In this document: in pieces, positions 12,060 to 23,900 of the stretch | Layout: every line of letters starts with the position of its first letter | How positions within the stretch are numbered: the stretch's first letter is position 1 | NCBI GenBank assembly: GCA_028551475.1 | Contig: CM052358.1 | Coordinates: 15,545,938-15,609,937 of the forward strand | Reading direction: 5' to 3' | Length of the DNA: 64,000 nucleotides | DNA from: Casuarina equisetifolia | Lineage: Eukaryota > Streptophyta > Magnoliopsida > Fagales > Casuarinaceae | Program-made: the position numbers and the translations under genes | The notes under the pieces: model-generated | The model's input: the letters and a program-made list of their open reading frames with translations, nothing else | Databases searched by the model: none | What the model was told of the DNA's origin: nothing

Positions 12060-12935
12060 AGTCTTTGAAGATAATCAACATAAAGATTAAGATGTATGAG
12101 GAAGAACCTTAATTTTGGAGTGAAAAAGTAAAGAAAGATTTTATAAGAAAAGTCCATCTACAATGATGAAATAATATCAAGCACCCATATGAGAAGGGGG
12201 TTTGTAAGGTCCCCAAATCTCAGTGTGCACAAAGTGAAATGGAGTAGTAGTAACTATGATATGAGAAAGAAAATTTAGTAACTATGATATGAGAAAGAAA
12301 ATGAGTGTGAGCATGTTTAACAAGTGGACAAATAGGATATGCTTTAACATCATGCAAATAACAAGTTGATAAACCAAAAGCAATATGCATAACATTAAAA
12401 GAAAGATGTCTCAATCTTTGATGTAAGATAGTACAAGTAGTAAAAGGAAAAGAAGATTTACAACCACGTCTATCTTCTTGGATACAAAATTATTTACTAC
12501 TAAATAATTAGAAACAAAACTAAATGCATCATTTAAAGCATAAACAAGATAGTAAAGTCCATCTTTCACTCTACCGATCTTTGTCATTGTTTTAGTCTAT
12601 AAGTCTTGAAAGAAATATAGTTTGGAAAGCAAGGTAATGACAAAATTATTATAATGGGTGTACTTGGTAGTAGATAATAAAATCAAGAGCATATAAAACA
12701 TTATATAAATAATATTTGTTGTGAAGGATAACATTGTCCATGTGGGTGATAGGAATCCACTTACCATTTAGTAAGCGAATAGTGTGATGTTCATAAAGAC
12801 ATGAACCTCGTTCATATCTTTAGTAATATGATTACGAGCACCTAAGTTTATAAGCCAATAAGTAAAAAACAAGAAATTTGAGAACAATACCTATTACATG
12901 TGTGGAGCTACGAGATATGTGAATAGCAATGGTAG
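12060..12935 (-). mobile_element. Antisense Ty1/copia relic, copy 2 (pre-integrase region)
   Basis: The minus strand shows the GAG-pre-integrase patch, with FNVMHIAFGLSTCYLHDV and CPLVKHAHTHFLSH at 12220-12414. Unlike copies 1 and 3 it has lost the gag side, because copy 2 switches to the right module at about 12935. It is broken, with many breaks. Confidence 0.6.
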
Positions 12936-13203
12936 TGTTAGTACAACTCCAGTATCACAATCAAGCAGCAGGAAGCAAGAAATTTAGTACAACTCGCGAA
13001 ACAATTAACAACTTCATTTGTTCTTTGACGTGTATAAAACCAACAGGATATCCCTTTTCGTCTATAGTTTCATCACTTGGAATACAAGTAATGCATTATG
13101 TTTGGTCCCAACTTGCTATGTTTCTCTCACCTTTTGTTGCAATTTGTCCACTCTACTTCCGAATTGATACCAAAGCCAAAAGACCAGCATAGCATAAAGG
13201 GCT

Positions 13204-13368
13204 ATGTGTGGAGGTAGAGGCAGAGGCAGAGGTAACCATAAAAGAGGCTCGTCATCCTTTTTCTCTTCTCTCAAGGAAGAGCATTCACATAATCCACTTG
13301 GACTAGCCGCTCGAGCCAGAGGAAGCCCAGCTCCTAGTAGGAGGGTAAGATCTTCCTTTAAGCGTTAG
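13204..13368 (+). CDS. Small arginine/glycine-rich reading frame
   Basis: This is a 54-codon frame beginning MCGGRGRGRGNHKRGSSS, about 165 bases after a TATA-like TGTATAAAACC near 13032. The homologous place in copy 1 (about 6790) lacks the ATG. RG-rich composition can arise by chance from GA-rich DNA; no family is recognised. Low confidence as a gene. Confidence 0.12.
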   Translation: MCGGRGRGRGNHKRGSSSFFSSLKEEHSHNPLGLAARARGSPAPSRRVRSSFKR

Positions 13369-15231
13369 GAAAGATTAGGCCGGGTGAAAAGAAAATGGGT
13401 CAGGCTTGAATATGTGTGGAAGCTGGATCAGGTTGAATTCAGCAAAAAACATGTCAAGGCTTAGTGTGTGAACCCAATGTGTAACGAGGAGATTATAAAA
13501 AGATCTCACATTAACAAAAAAAAAAAAAGAGAAGTGAGGAGCTTAAAAGTGAGGGTGAAACCTTCGTTCCAACTAGCTTTAAGGAGGTGGAAGCCCATGA
13601 ACACTACAATAACTTCAACCCGAACTAACACCGTTGCTAACCAAAGAGGGGCAAGTGATCATTTATCATATACATGATAGATGATTGTATGAGACCATAT
13701 AATGTGGGCTTATATTAATGAGCATAAACTAAAATTTCCTACCATGACTAGTTAATGTAATATGTTGGTCGATTATGGTTGTGCACACAGTGTACACATT
13801 AATATTCCCTTATTGCCTATTTGTAATTGTTAAGTGTGAGCTTTGTTCATCTTATAGTTTGTGATAAATTAATTTATTTGTATGGACACATTCTCTAATT
13901 GGCTAAGTCTCCTTTTGCAGAGAGAATTTAATGGAGGTGGTTATGTGCTATTTCACTGCATTTGTTAGAAAAAAAATACCGAAACAGAAAAAAGAAAAAG
14001 TTATCCTCCCGGTTTGGTGACTTGAGATAGCCTTTGATTCCTCTTCGTTCAAGGTTTTGCGTTAAAAGGAACTGGTGGAGAAAGCGGTTGCTCGAGCAAA
14101 AATGTTGGATTGAGATGTCGGGTTTGGCCAAGTTAACTTTAAGCCTTAATTGTTTGGTTTTTAGAATCCTAAAGACTCTCTTACAGGCTAATACAGGCGT
14201 GATAACTGTTTATGATTTCGGGCTCAGCAGAGACCCAAGCTGGACTGTGTTACTGATGTTAAGGAGTGGAAAAGGTAGCAACTGAGGGAATGGAGTAGAT
14301 GGAGGTCAAGCGGGGTGTGTTGAGCACTTCCTTTTTCTGTCCTCCTTTGAAAATAAGAAGAAAAGAAGAAATTAAAAAGGAAAAAGAGTTGGTCCGTACT
14401 CAATTATTTTGAGTACACGAGCCTTGCGGCTAACACCAGTAAGGTGAACTCGTTGCCGGTGAGGGCTCGCTGGTGCTTGAAGGGAGTTTCCCAAGCAGAA
14501 AAGCCAGAAGCTTGAGGCAGTACACAGTTTCAATGGAACATTTTTGTTGACGAATATCCATTCTCGGTATTTCAATTAGTCCAACATTGGAAGTATTTTA
14601 GACTCATTTGGTTTGCTTTTTTACTGTAAACAAAAAATTGATGGATATCAGTACACATTGTAAAATAAAGACATCTAGTCTCACAATATTAAAGAAAGTT
14701 AAAATTTTTGCTGATATCAAGGTTTATCTCTCCACTTTTTGAATCAACTTTTAAGGTAAGATTATAGCCCTATTTTTTTTTTACATAATATAAAAAATTT
14801 CTGATTTAGCACCTTTACAATATGTGTAAGTTCAGAATTTGTGCAAAAAAAGAATCTTTAATGGTCCCAATTGTACCATTGGGAAGAAGAAGATTGTTAT
14901 TATAATGAACGTTTAATCTCATATTATGGAGGTATAAGTTAATTTTTTTTTAGTTGTGAATTTGTTCTTTTACTTATTGATCTAACTTTTAAGATAAGAT
15001 ATATACTTCTTTACATAACAAATTTAAATATTTTTTTCAACTTAAAAATATATAGGTCATTGTATAAATATTTAATGAAAAAAGACATGATAAGATGGGC
15101 TTAATGAATCATAAAGTCCCAATAAACCAAATAACTAAATTTGAATCTTGCTCTGGATGCTTGATCAGAAACGATAACTGTAGTTATTTTGCGCTGAAAT
15201 GTTGACTAATAAATGAAATGCAGATTGTCTC

Positions 15232-15829
15232 CTAGGGTATCTGCCCACCCCCGCTCGTGGGCGGTGGAGGTGGTGAGCGTGGAATGTACGGCGGTCTCTT
15301 GGGCGGTGGAGGTGGTGAGCGTGGAATGTATTTTCGCGGAGGTGGTGTTCGTGGTCTGTTTGCTGCCGGCGGTGGTCGTTCGGTGGCCATTTCTGAAAGT
15401 TCTTCCTTGTAATGGGTATGAATTATCCCCATCTTCCTACCTGTAATTCAGTTCGGGAAATAATTCATCATCAGAACTTATTTAAAAAGGTTAACGATAT
15501 TAGAACTTGATTCAACCAAAGGCTAATCCAAAGAATGCATCGATAAGTGTGTCTAATGCGCAGGTAGTGAAGACAAGGCTTTCTCTCATACATAAACAAA
15601 GAAACCCTTGCACACATACGCATGAAGTTACGGCTTGTTTTACACGTAAGACAATTGAAATGTTGAGCAAAAGGTGCTTACTCATTCCAGCGACGGTGGT
15701 GGTACATGCAAGAAATAGGATGAAAAATGCCAGAAGACCTGGGAGGAGGTTTTGCTCTGCCCCAAGCCTCATTGTGTCTTGTTGGGAAAGACAGACCTGG
15801 ACACAATACATATATAGTTGCTGGTACAT
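15232..15829 (-). CDS. Candidate two-exon gene for a small proline-rich protein, copy 3
   Basis: Exon 2 (15440-15232) encodes RKMGIIHTHYKEELSEMATE, then PPP blocks and a duplicated YIPRSPPPPP unit, ending GGGQIP. The upstream frame (15829-15517) joins in phase over a 76-bp intron; together 522 bases, 173 residues. A leader-like hydrophobic segment follows Met-20 (ATG at 15772). Relative to copy 2 the exon-2 changes are in-frame. There is no homology I can name. The acceptor TTACAG is good, the donor GTTGAA weak. The alternative is that only the proline-rich part is coding, or that neither is and the region is a non-coding transcript. Confidence 0.3.
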
Positions 15830-15966
15830 TTCTGCGAAGTCTCCAGTTTTCTTTCCAGTCCATTCCTATGACTTTTCCAGTTCAAAGTTGGAGAGCTGAA
15901 CCTTGCAAAACCATTGGCTGTATAGGTGGCAAGTTGACCCGAAAAATATTCTCTGAATTTGCCGTA

Positions 15967-16045
15967 TAAAATCGACGCGTTAACCATATAGAGTCCACAA
16001 GGGCATGCAATCGACGCGTTAACCACTGGACCACCTGGACCACCG
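15967..16045 (-). other. tRNA-like patch, copy 3
   Basis: Both 17-mers AATCGACGCGTTAACCA are identical here, and the box A-like TGGTCCAGTGG is kept on the minus strand. GGACCACCT is repeated in tandem at the end. No cloverleaf can be drawn convincingly. Confidence 0.3.
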
Positions 16046-16129
16046 TCTAATATAACTTTATAGAACGTATGTTAAAAGTTATAGATAATAATCTTTATTC
16101 AACTGAAATTCTGAGAAATTTAAATAAAG

Positions 16130-16740
16130 GAACACATTTTTTTGTAGGCTATTTTTGCAGGCTTTTATATTTTTTATGTGAGATTTAAATATGTTCACTC
16201 ATTACAAACACTTTACAGTAGATTTTTATCTATAAACAAAAGGACGGATGATAAAACATGGGTCTTTAATTGACTCCTTTGTAACGCAGCTCAAGGTCTA
16301 ATCCTTGACAACCTACACAGCATGGAAATACAACCCACAAGAACTACTAGTCTTTTTCAAAATATAAATTCTTTATCTTTTCTCAAAGTCTATATAACAT
16401 GGTATTAAAGCAAAGTCCTTTATAAACAGAACGTCTACAAAATTTCTCTCTTACAATCCCCACAAGCTTCTCTTGCGCAGATAATTGCTCTCCTATCCTG
16501 CAATACCACATTAAATTCCAATAAGGAAGTTAAAAAACCAAAAACCCACAAAACCTCAAAATGAAGCCAGAAAACATGTCTTTGTTAGCTTACCGTTGTT
16601 TGAAACCCACGTAAAATGCCAAAATCCACAAGCTCAAAACCGGATGCATCTATGGATTTGGACAGTTTGAATAGTCGAACCGGATGCATTCAGGACATGA
16701 ATTTGTTAGGAAAATTCAGTTTCAATTAATGCAAAGCTTT
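16130..16740 (+). mobile_element. Sense retroelement stub with primer-binding-like site, copy 3
   Basis: TGGTATTAAAGC at 16400 follows ATAACA, as at 3264 and 11361. It is a broken remnant. Confidence 0.35.
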
Positions 16741-17089
16741 TGAATCTATCCATCAAAAGGTTGATTTAATTTATATCAAAATAAATGAATATTCTTTTGT
16801 TGTAGGTTTGATTTGTTCTATGTCAAATAAATGAATATTTTCTTTTAAACATGTTTGATTTGATTTGCTTCAAATAAACTTTATTATAAAGGACTATCTT
16901 ATGTGGCATGATTGATTTGAACTTCGTGTATATGTATTTAAGCTTTCTAATTTTAATAATTGTGAAAAATACACTATTATAGATCATGACAAGTAGCATG
17001 ATAATGGTTTTAGCTTTCAATAAGCTACCAATTTCTTTTGGTACAAATTATAGTCATTGAAAAAATATGATAAAAATATACATAATGGA

Positions 17090-19628
17090 TCAAAATGTTG
17101 AGTCTTGGAAGATTATCAATGTAGAGATTAAGATATATGAAGAAGAACCTTAATTTTGGAGTGAAAAAGTAAAGAAAGATTTTATGAGAAAAGTCTATAT
17201 AACATGTGTGTAATCATTTACAATGATGAGACAATATCAAACACCCATATGAAAAGGGGATTTGTAAGGTCCCTAAATCTTTATGTGCACGAAGTGAAAT
17301 GGAGCAGTAGTAACTATGGTATGAGAAAGAAAATGAGTGTGAGCATGTTTAACAAGTGGACAAATAGGATATGCTTTAACATCATGTAAAGAACAAGTTG
17401 ATAAACCAAAAGCAATATGCATAACATTAAAATATGGATGTCCAATCTCTAATGTAAGAGAGTACAAGTAGTAAAAGGAAAAGAAGATTTATGACCAATG
17501 TCTATCTTCTTGGATAAAAAATTATTTACTATTGAATTATTGGAAACATAACTACATACATCATCCAAAGTAGAAACAAGATAGTAAAGTCCATCATTCA
17601 CTCTACCAATCCTTGTCATTGTTCCAATCTATAAGTCTTGAAAGAAACATAGTTTAGAAAGCAAGGTAATGACAAAATTATTATAATGGGTATACTTGGT
17701 AGTTGATAATAAATTTGTAGTAAAATCAAGAGCATACAAAACATTATATAAATGATATTTGTTGTGAAAGATAATAGTGTCCATGTGGGTGATAGGAATC
17801 CACTTACCATTCAATAAGCAAATAGTGCAATGTTCATGAAGACTAGCTCCTAAGTTTACAAGCCAATGAGTAAAAATGAGAAATTTGAAAACAATACCTA
17901 TTACATGTGTGGAGCTATGAGATATGTGGATAGTAATGGTAATGCTAATGGAAGCTTGGGTTCCTTAAGTGTTTTGTTTGCTTTAGTTGAGTATAACAAT
18001 AACTGTGTCATAGCCTTCTTAAATATGTGTTAGCTCAACAATGGAAAGAGCATCAATAATTGAATGATGAGTGGTGCTTGTTAGAACATTCTCTTTAACC
18101 TTTTCTATTAGGGTGTCTACGAAGCTTATAATTGCGATTTTTAGTATGTCTCATTATCCCACAATGAGCACATTAATGTAGTTAGTGGAAATCCTTGACA
18201 AGATGTCCTTTTTAGACATAATGAGTGCATATAGCAAAATGAGCCGCCATGTCAATAGAACCCATGTGAATGGTGGAACTACTTAAACTAAGACTCTAAT
18301 TGGAGTCAAGATATTAGCCATCAAGAAAGGAGTATCCATGCAAAAGAGGTGTAGAAGATGAACTAAGTCATGAATCAACATAATGGCCAACCTAAGAAAT
18401 AGACCTAAGTGCACGAATTGTAACAAGAAAAGGCGAAGCTCCAAATGATGACCTTGTGTCAAAGGCATAAGTAAGGGACTCCATTAAGTGACCATGATAT
18501 CTAATAGAAGAGCGAGAGGCGTCTTCTTTATGAATCATAGCAATGGCTTTGGCAAGAGAAGGAGATGGGCATGTGGTTTGAATTTATGACCTAGTAGGAA
18601 CAAACACATCATCTAAACCATTAAGGAATGACAATAATTTTGCCTTTGTCTTAAAAGGCTTGAAAATTTAAAATGGCAAGGAGCTTAAGGTAACAAATTG
18701 TAATGTAAAAGTCAAATTGATTACACATGTTCCAATTTAAACATGTGCCTAAAATCACCATTCTCGACGATGTTGAATAATTCCCACATCATAACTATTA
18801 TTTCCTTGTTGTTAACCCATTGGAACTTTTTTTAGATGTGTTCCCAAACTTACTGAGCATCCTTGGAGTAGATGAAGCAGTAGTATATCTTTGATAACAA
18901 AAAAGTTGGAATCCAAGACCAAACAACTACATCACACCATTTCTAGTAAAGAAAAATGGAGAATCGGCCTTTTGGGATAGGCACAAACGAATCCATAATA
19001 TTGTATTTATTCTTATCATGAAGGGTGAGCTTCATATCACAGGTCTAACTGGCAAAGTTGGAGGTGTTCACAAGCTTTTCCAACGTTATTAGCATGCCGG
19101 TGGTCTCATTTGGGTGGAGGTAATAAGGATGGTTGGACGCCACTAAGGAAGACGCATTTGGCGATGGTTGAGTAGAACATAATCAGGAAAAGGAATCTTG
19201 CAACTTACTAGAATAGGCATAAGAGTGGTTTTAGTAGTGTATGCCCTATTTGAAGTCATCAAAACTAGTATTGGGTTTCATGAGGGAAAGATGAAGATGT
19301 GCAAACCAGGTGTTCAACCAAATGATTGTATGGAAGGTCGAACAAAATAGAGCAAGCAACACAAGAATGGGTAAAAAAAACTAAAATCAGGAACAAACCT
19401 TGCTCTAGATATCATGATAAATAATAAGATAAGTAGAAAACAAGGAAAACTATTTATAATCATAGTTAGCAAAATACAAAATGTGCAAAACACAAAAGTA
19501 GGATCATGTTCATTGTACAGCAGAAGGAAGAATCAAGTAATACATAGATTGGGAGTTTTGTACAAGTCAGGTCTCCTTAGAAATTAGGCTAATATAAAAC
19601 TAACTTTCTAAGCCACATCATTTTAACA
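17090..19628 (-). mobile_element. Antisense Ty1/copia relic with 5' LTR, primer site, gag and pre-integrase
   Basis: Reading leftwards on the minus strand: LTR (19628-19415), a primer-binding-like TGATATCTAGAGCAAGG (to about 19398), gag with HPYYLHP-like and TCDMKLTLHDKNKY text (about 19130-19000), a zinc-knuckle patch near 18200, and GAG-pre-integrase HPYFNVMHIAFGLSTC...CPICPLVKHAHTHF (17273-17450) running into the start of integrase. It stops near 17090; reverse transcriptase, RNase H and the 3' LTR are not present. The copy is a broken fossil with many breaks, and the most complete of the three relics. Confidence 0.75.
19415..19628 (-). repeat. 5' LTR of the antisense copia relic
   Basis: On the minus strand it begins TGTTAAAATGATGTGGC and ends TTATTTATCA, immediately followed by the primer-binding-like site. 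TG...CA ends and about 214 bp fit a small copia LTR. No second LTR copy was found in the window. Confidence 0.7.
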
Positions 19629-20620
19629 ATATATGTGTGGAGAAAAGTTGTCTATATTGCTTTTGTGAGACCTATACCCTTTACATATTAATAGATTGCA
19701 TAGTCATGGTCCTTATTTAATTTTTCATTTTTAACTCCCAAACAAAGGTGAGAGAGGACAAGATGAACCTAACCTATTGGTCTTGTAGTTTAGGGGCCCC
19801 TTGGCTTGCCACTAAACCAAGGGGAAGTTACTTAGTGATGGTCCCTATTTGGACATGCTTAGTTAAAATGGTTAGGAGAGAGTTTAGTGGTTACACTTAG
19901 TTGTATGCATTTCTCAATTATTAGTCATAATTATAAAAGTTTTATTTTACTTCAATTGTGGTGCAACATAACAAGTATTTTGTTGCCAATCTATCTAGTA
20001 TTTATGCTTATGCTTTAACACTTCAAAATGTAGGTTAAAATCAATGGTATGCATTTTTAAGTTACCTATTGCTTAGAAGCCTAAAAAAAAATGTTTAGCC
20101 TATAAATTAATAAGAACTTAAATCCAATAGGCAAAAATTTTCAAAAATTACGTCATAGTTAAAGTATGAAATTTGTTAATTTCTATATGACCATAAGCAT
20201 GGTTAATAGTAAATTAAAGTTTCTATGTTAAAAATAAATGGTAAGTATGTAATGACTTCTTCATGCTTTGTTATCTTTTGATGTTGAGATTAAGATTTCT
20301 AATTTGGTAAATTTGGTATATGTGGTTTGATGTTTGTCAAGATCTTTATTAATTTATTGATAAGTAATTGCTCATATAGGACACACTTTATCCATTATTT
20401 TTAGGATTAATTACAAAAAAAAAGGCCCATAATAAGCACAACATGAACAGTATAATGATGGCATTTCCCAAAGAGAAAAAAAATAATCTAGCTCTAAGGA
20501 AAACGTGTTTAAGCCACGAAATGGATTTGCTCATTACCGTTGCAGGGAGCATGAATGCGTTCTAAATGAAGTTCAAAACCTAAGGACACGTGGGTAATTT
20601 CGCAGCCTTAAATTATGGCT
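19629..20620. other. AT-rich spacer upstream of KIN12E
   Basis: No reading frame, repeat or RNA gene is recognised. A small inverted repeat GATCGAAAT/ATTTCGATC sits just beyond, at 20626-20650. Confidence 0.5.
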
Positions 20621-20653
20621 CCACAGATCGAAATATTTGAAATTTCGATCTCA

Positions 20654-20693
20654 AACGGTCCGCAACTTTCTAGTACAAACCATCTTGACCGTT
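20654..20693. promoter_or_regulatory. Pair of MSA-like AACGG motifs in the KIN12E promoter
   Basis: AACGGTCC begins at 20654 on the plus strand. TGACCGTT (20686-20693) reads AACGGTCA on the minus strand, matching the core and 3' half of the mitosis-specific activator element (AACGGYYA) bound by three-repeat MYBs. Both lie about 220-260 bp before the start codon. Cytokinetic kinesins are known MYB3R targets, so G2/M expression is a reasonable inference. The 5' half of the element is imperfect in both. Confidence 0.45.
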
Positions 20694-20912
20694 AATCTCA
20701 GCCTGCCTCCACCGTCGGATAACATCACCAGCTTCTTTTCCTGAATTCCATTTCAAATCCCTCACTAATCCGTCATTTCTCCTTCTCCTCGACACCCAGC
20801 CCTTCACTTCCAAAATCTTGTACTAATATCGTTCCTTCTCTCCAAAAGCCTAGTTTCTCACTTCTTGCTTGAAATCTCTTTGAGCTTGAAGCTCTCACAA
20901 GCCTGGCGCATA

Positions 20913-23900
20913 ATGCCATTCATATCGGACACCGCAAGCGCAATCAAGAGCCGGTTTGGTTTCCATGACCATACCGCACCGGAACCAGCACAGTCAGTAC
21001 GGGGTACACCGGGTCCTTTGAAATCAGCTTCCAAAGAGAACTTTTCGTTGTGTTCGTCGGCGGTTCGGAGTATCGGCACTTGGGACAGCGATGACGGACT
21101 TTCTAACACTGGTGCCGGAACTTCGGTCCAGAGCTTCGAGGTCTTTGAGGACCCCGCGTTCTGGAAGGATCATAATGTGCAGGTAGTAAATGAAAGAGGA
21201 AGGCTATGTCGACCTTTCTTTTGAAAGATTTTTTATTGCTCTTGCAAGCAAAATTTGCATCGTTTAAGGAAGAGAAGCTAATATAATTATTTTTGAGATG
21301 TTAGTTTCACATTCGTTGACGCAAAACTTTTATCTTTTCCGATTGATCCGTTTAGACTAATTCTCTGAGAAACGTAAGCTTCAAACTTACTTGGCTCTGG
21401 AGCTTAAGAAATGATGTAAAGCTGAAGTTTGCGTCACGGATTGTGCTTTGACTAGGAACGGGATGGAACTGGAGGCACAATTCTGTATAAACTCATATGA
21501 CCTCAGGCCTCCCTTTCGTCCATTCGTATCCAAAATGTGAATCTTCTGCAAAATTCTACTTGTCGAAGGTCATTAATTTGTGTGCATTAGTTGTTCCTTA
21601 GGGGCTTTTTAATTGAATGCAGCTAGTCGAATAAATATATTAAACAATGATCTTTGATTGAGATAAATAGTTCCTATTCAAGTGCTGTAGCCTTCTACAG
21701 TTCAACTACAACTTAGTTTTTTTTTTTTTTGTGGTCTTGCAACACAGGTTATCATTAGAGTCCGTCCGCTTAGTACTGCTGAAATATCCCTACAAGGCTA
21801 CAGCAAATGTGTGAGGCAAGATAGCTGTCAGACTATTACTTGGACTGGGCATCCAGAGTCACGCTTCACTTTCGATGTCGTTGCGGATGAAAGTATTAGC
21901 CAGGTATTCCATCAGAATATTGCTGCTTCTGTTGCTCTTAGTTAATGTCTTTACCAAATCCTTGCCTCATTTGAATGATGTAATAGGAGAAACTATTCAA
22001 AGTGGCTGGATTGCCCATGGTGGAGAACTGCATGGGAGGCTATAACAGTTGCATGTTTGCATATGGCCAGGTGGGTAGCCAATCAGCTCTCTTTTATGTT
22101 GCTTCCAGTTGATGTGGTTGCGTTAAGAACAACAATGTAGTGAAATTGGAAATTTTCTTTTGTGCTAGTTCTTGTTAATCATTTATATTTATTTGGCCAC
22201 AAGATTTGAATGTGATTTCTACGTTTTCAGCATGGATTTTAATAATTTCATTCGTTTTACTTGCATTTTATTCTGACTGTGCTTTCTTTTTGATTTTCAT
22301 ATTTAGACTGGAAGTGGAAAGACTCACACCATGCTGGGGGACATTGAGGGAGGTACTCGAAGACACAGTGTCAACTGCGGGATGACACCTCGAGTTTTTG
22401 AGCATTTATTCTCAAGGATTCAAAAGGTACGTACCTTGCCATCATACAATAGGTTGTAGCCAGAGGTTTTTACATGTTAATGAGATGTGTGTATATGGGT
22501 TTACTAGAGTCTCTTTGGGTTGGCTAAATATATGGTTATGAGGATTAGAGACCAATCAAATTGGGCGAGTAGATTATTTCGGATAGTCCAGGTGCATTTG
22601 TAATTTCAAAGTACCATCTATTTGTTCTTGTTAAATGATTGTTTTCTTTTTTCATTAGGAACCATTAAAGAGATTTTCCCAAGTAACAACATGTGGTAAA
22701 TTTTTGTGGGTTTTTCCTTCTATTGCAAGAGTGTTTCTAAACTTCTATGTCCTTAGATAAGGTGTATCAAATAAATACCATTAGGACATAATTTTTTTTT
22801 AATATGGCTAAATCATTTTGATTAATGATCTTAATTTTTGGTTACTTTACTTCTTAATATCCCTGACTCAGTTTCCTAAGATTTCACTATTAACTTGTTG
22901 CAAGAGATTAAATAAAATTATCTAATGTTTTGGTTTTCGTTATGCAGGAAAAAGAGGCTCGAAGAGATGAAAAATTAAGATTCACTTGCAAATGTTCATT
23001 TTTGGAAATATACAATGAACAGATTCTTGACCTTTTGGACCCATCATCAAACAACTTGCAGGTATAGATTTCTCTGAATGTTTTGGCCAACCACGGATGT
23101 CTACACGAAAAACACCTTTTTAGTGATGGAGGATCCTTTTTATATTTCCGAAGTTTTAATTCTTTTTTCCCTTCAACAATCTTTTTTGTTTAGAGTATAT
23201 AATATCTCCTTTTTGACTAGATATGTCTAGTATGTGTATTTCAAGTTATACAATCAAGCTCGCTGCTGTGTTTTGATCACTATGTTGGAAAACTTAAGTC
23301 TTTATGCTGATGTCTATGTTACAGATACGAGAAGACACTAAGAAAGGGGTTTATGTAGAGAGTCTGAAGGAAATAGAAGTTACAAGTGCTCGAGATGTCA
23401 TTCAACAGCTTATTCAAGTATGTAACTCCTTTACAATGAGCTTCTTTTTTGTTGCTTCAATTGTTCATAGTTATATAATGCTCTTGGATGTTTGGAAAGT
23501 CTAATTGGTTTGTTCTTTGGTAACGTACATTTTCATTTTCTTCCCTTTTTCTGTGCGGTAGAAAGAGTTATAGGTATCTGACACATAGTTGAAGTCTAAA
23601 ACTGTTTAGCCATTTAACCTAGACGGTTTTGCACTTTGTCAAGTGAACAAATCTTACATTCCCCTCACCGTTTATCCTTTGACATTTCCAGGGGTCAGCA
23701 AACAGAAAGGTAGCTGCTACTAATATGAATCGTGCTAGCAGTCGTTCTCATAGTGTATTTACTTGCATAATTGAAAGTAAGGTGAGTAAATATAAATTTT
23801 TTCTCCTTTATTCTTTATACTTTAGCATTCGGTTTTCAAATATGCTTAGTTTGAGAATTCATCGTTTTCTTTCAGTGGGAATCCCAAGGTGTAACTCATC

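Larger units (their letters stand above)
8945..13970. repeat. Direct segmental repeat, copy 2
   Basis: This copy starts at AGAAAAAGTTATCCTCCC and is collinear with copy 3 until about 12930. There it jumps from the antisense copia relic into the right module of copy 1 (copy 1 position about 6550), so relative to copy 1 it lacks about 1.3 kb. Its right end runs straight into copy 3 at about 13980, making copies 2 and 3 head-to-tail with a period near 5045 bp. Divergence from copy 3 is only a few per cent by eye. Confidence 0.85.
13983..18740. repeat. Direct segmental repeat, copy 3
   Basis: Starts AGAAAAAGTTATCCTCCC as in copy 2, 5045 bp further on. It is collinear with copy 2 to about 17900 and with copy 1 to about 18730 (the copy 1 end is about 6010). 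The right module is absent; instead the antisense copia relic runs on into its gag and 5' LTR. This suggests copy 3 keeps the original right border, and that copies 1 and 2 lost the distal copia part before or during duplication. Confidence 0.85.

Noticed and set aside
20865-20912. Upstream in-frame ATG for KIN12E
   Set aside because: It would add 16 residues unlike any kinesin-12 N-terminus, whereas [17 protein letters not shown] at 20913 matches the family start.
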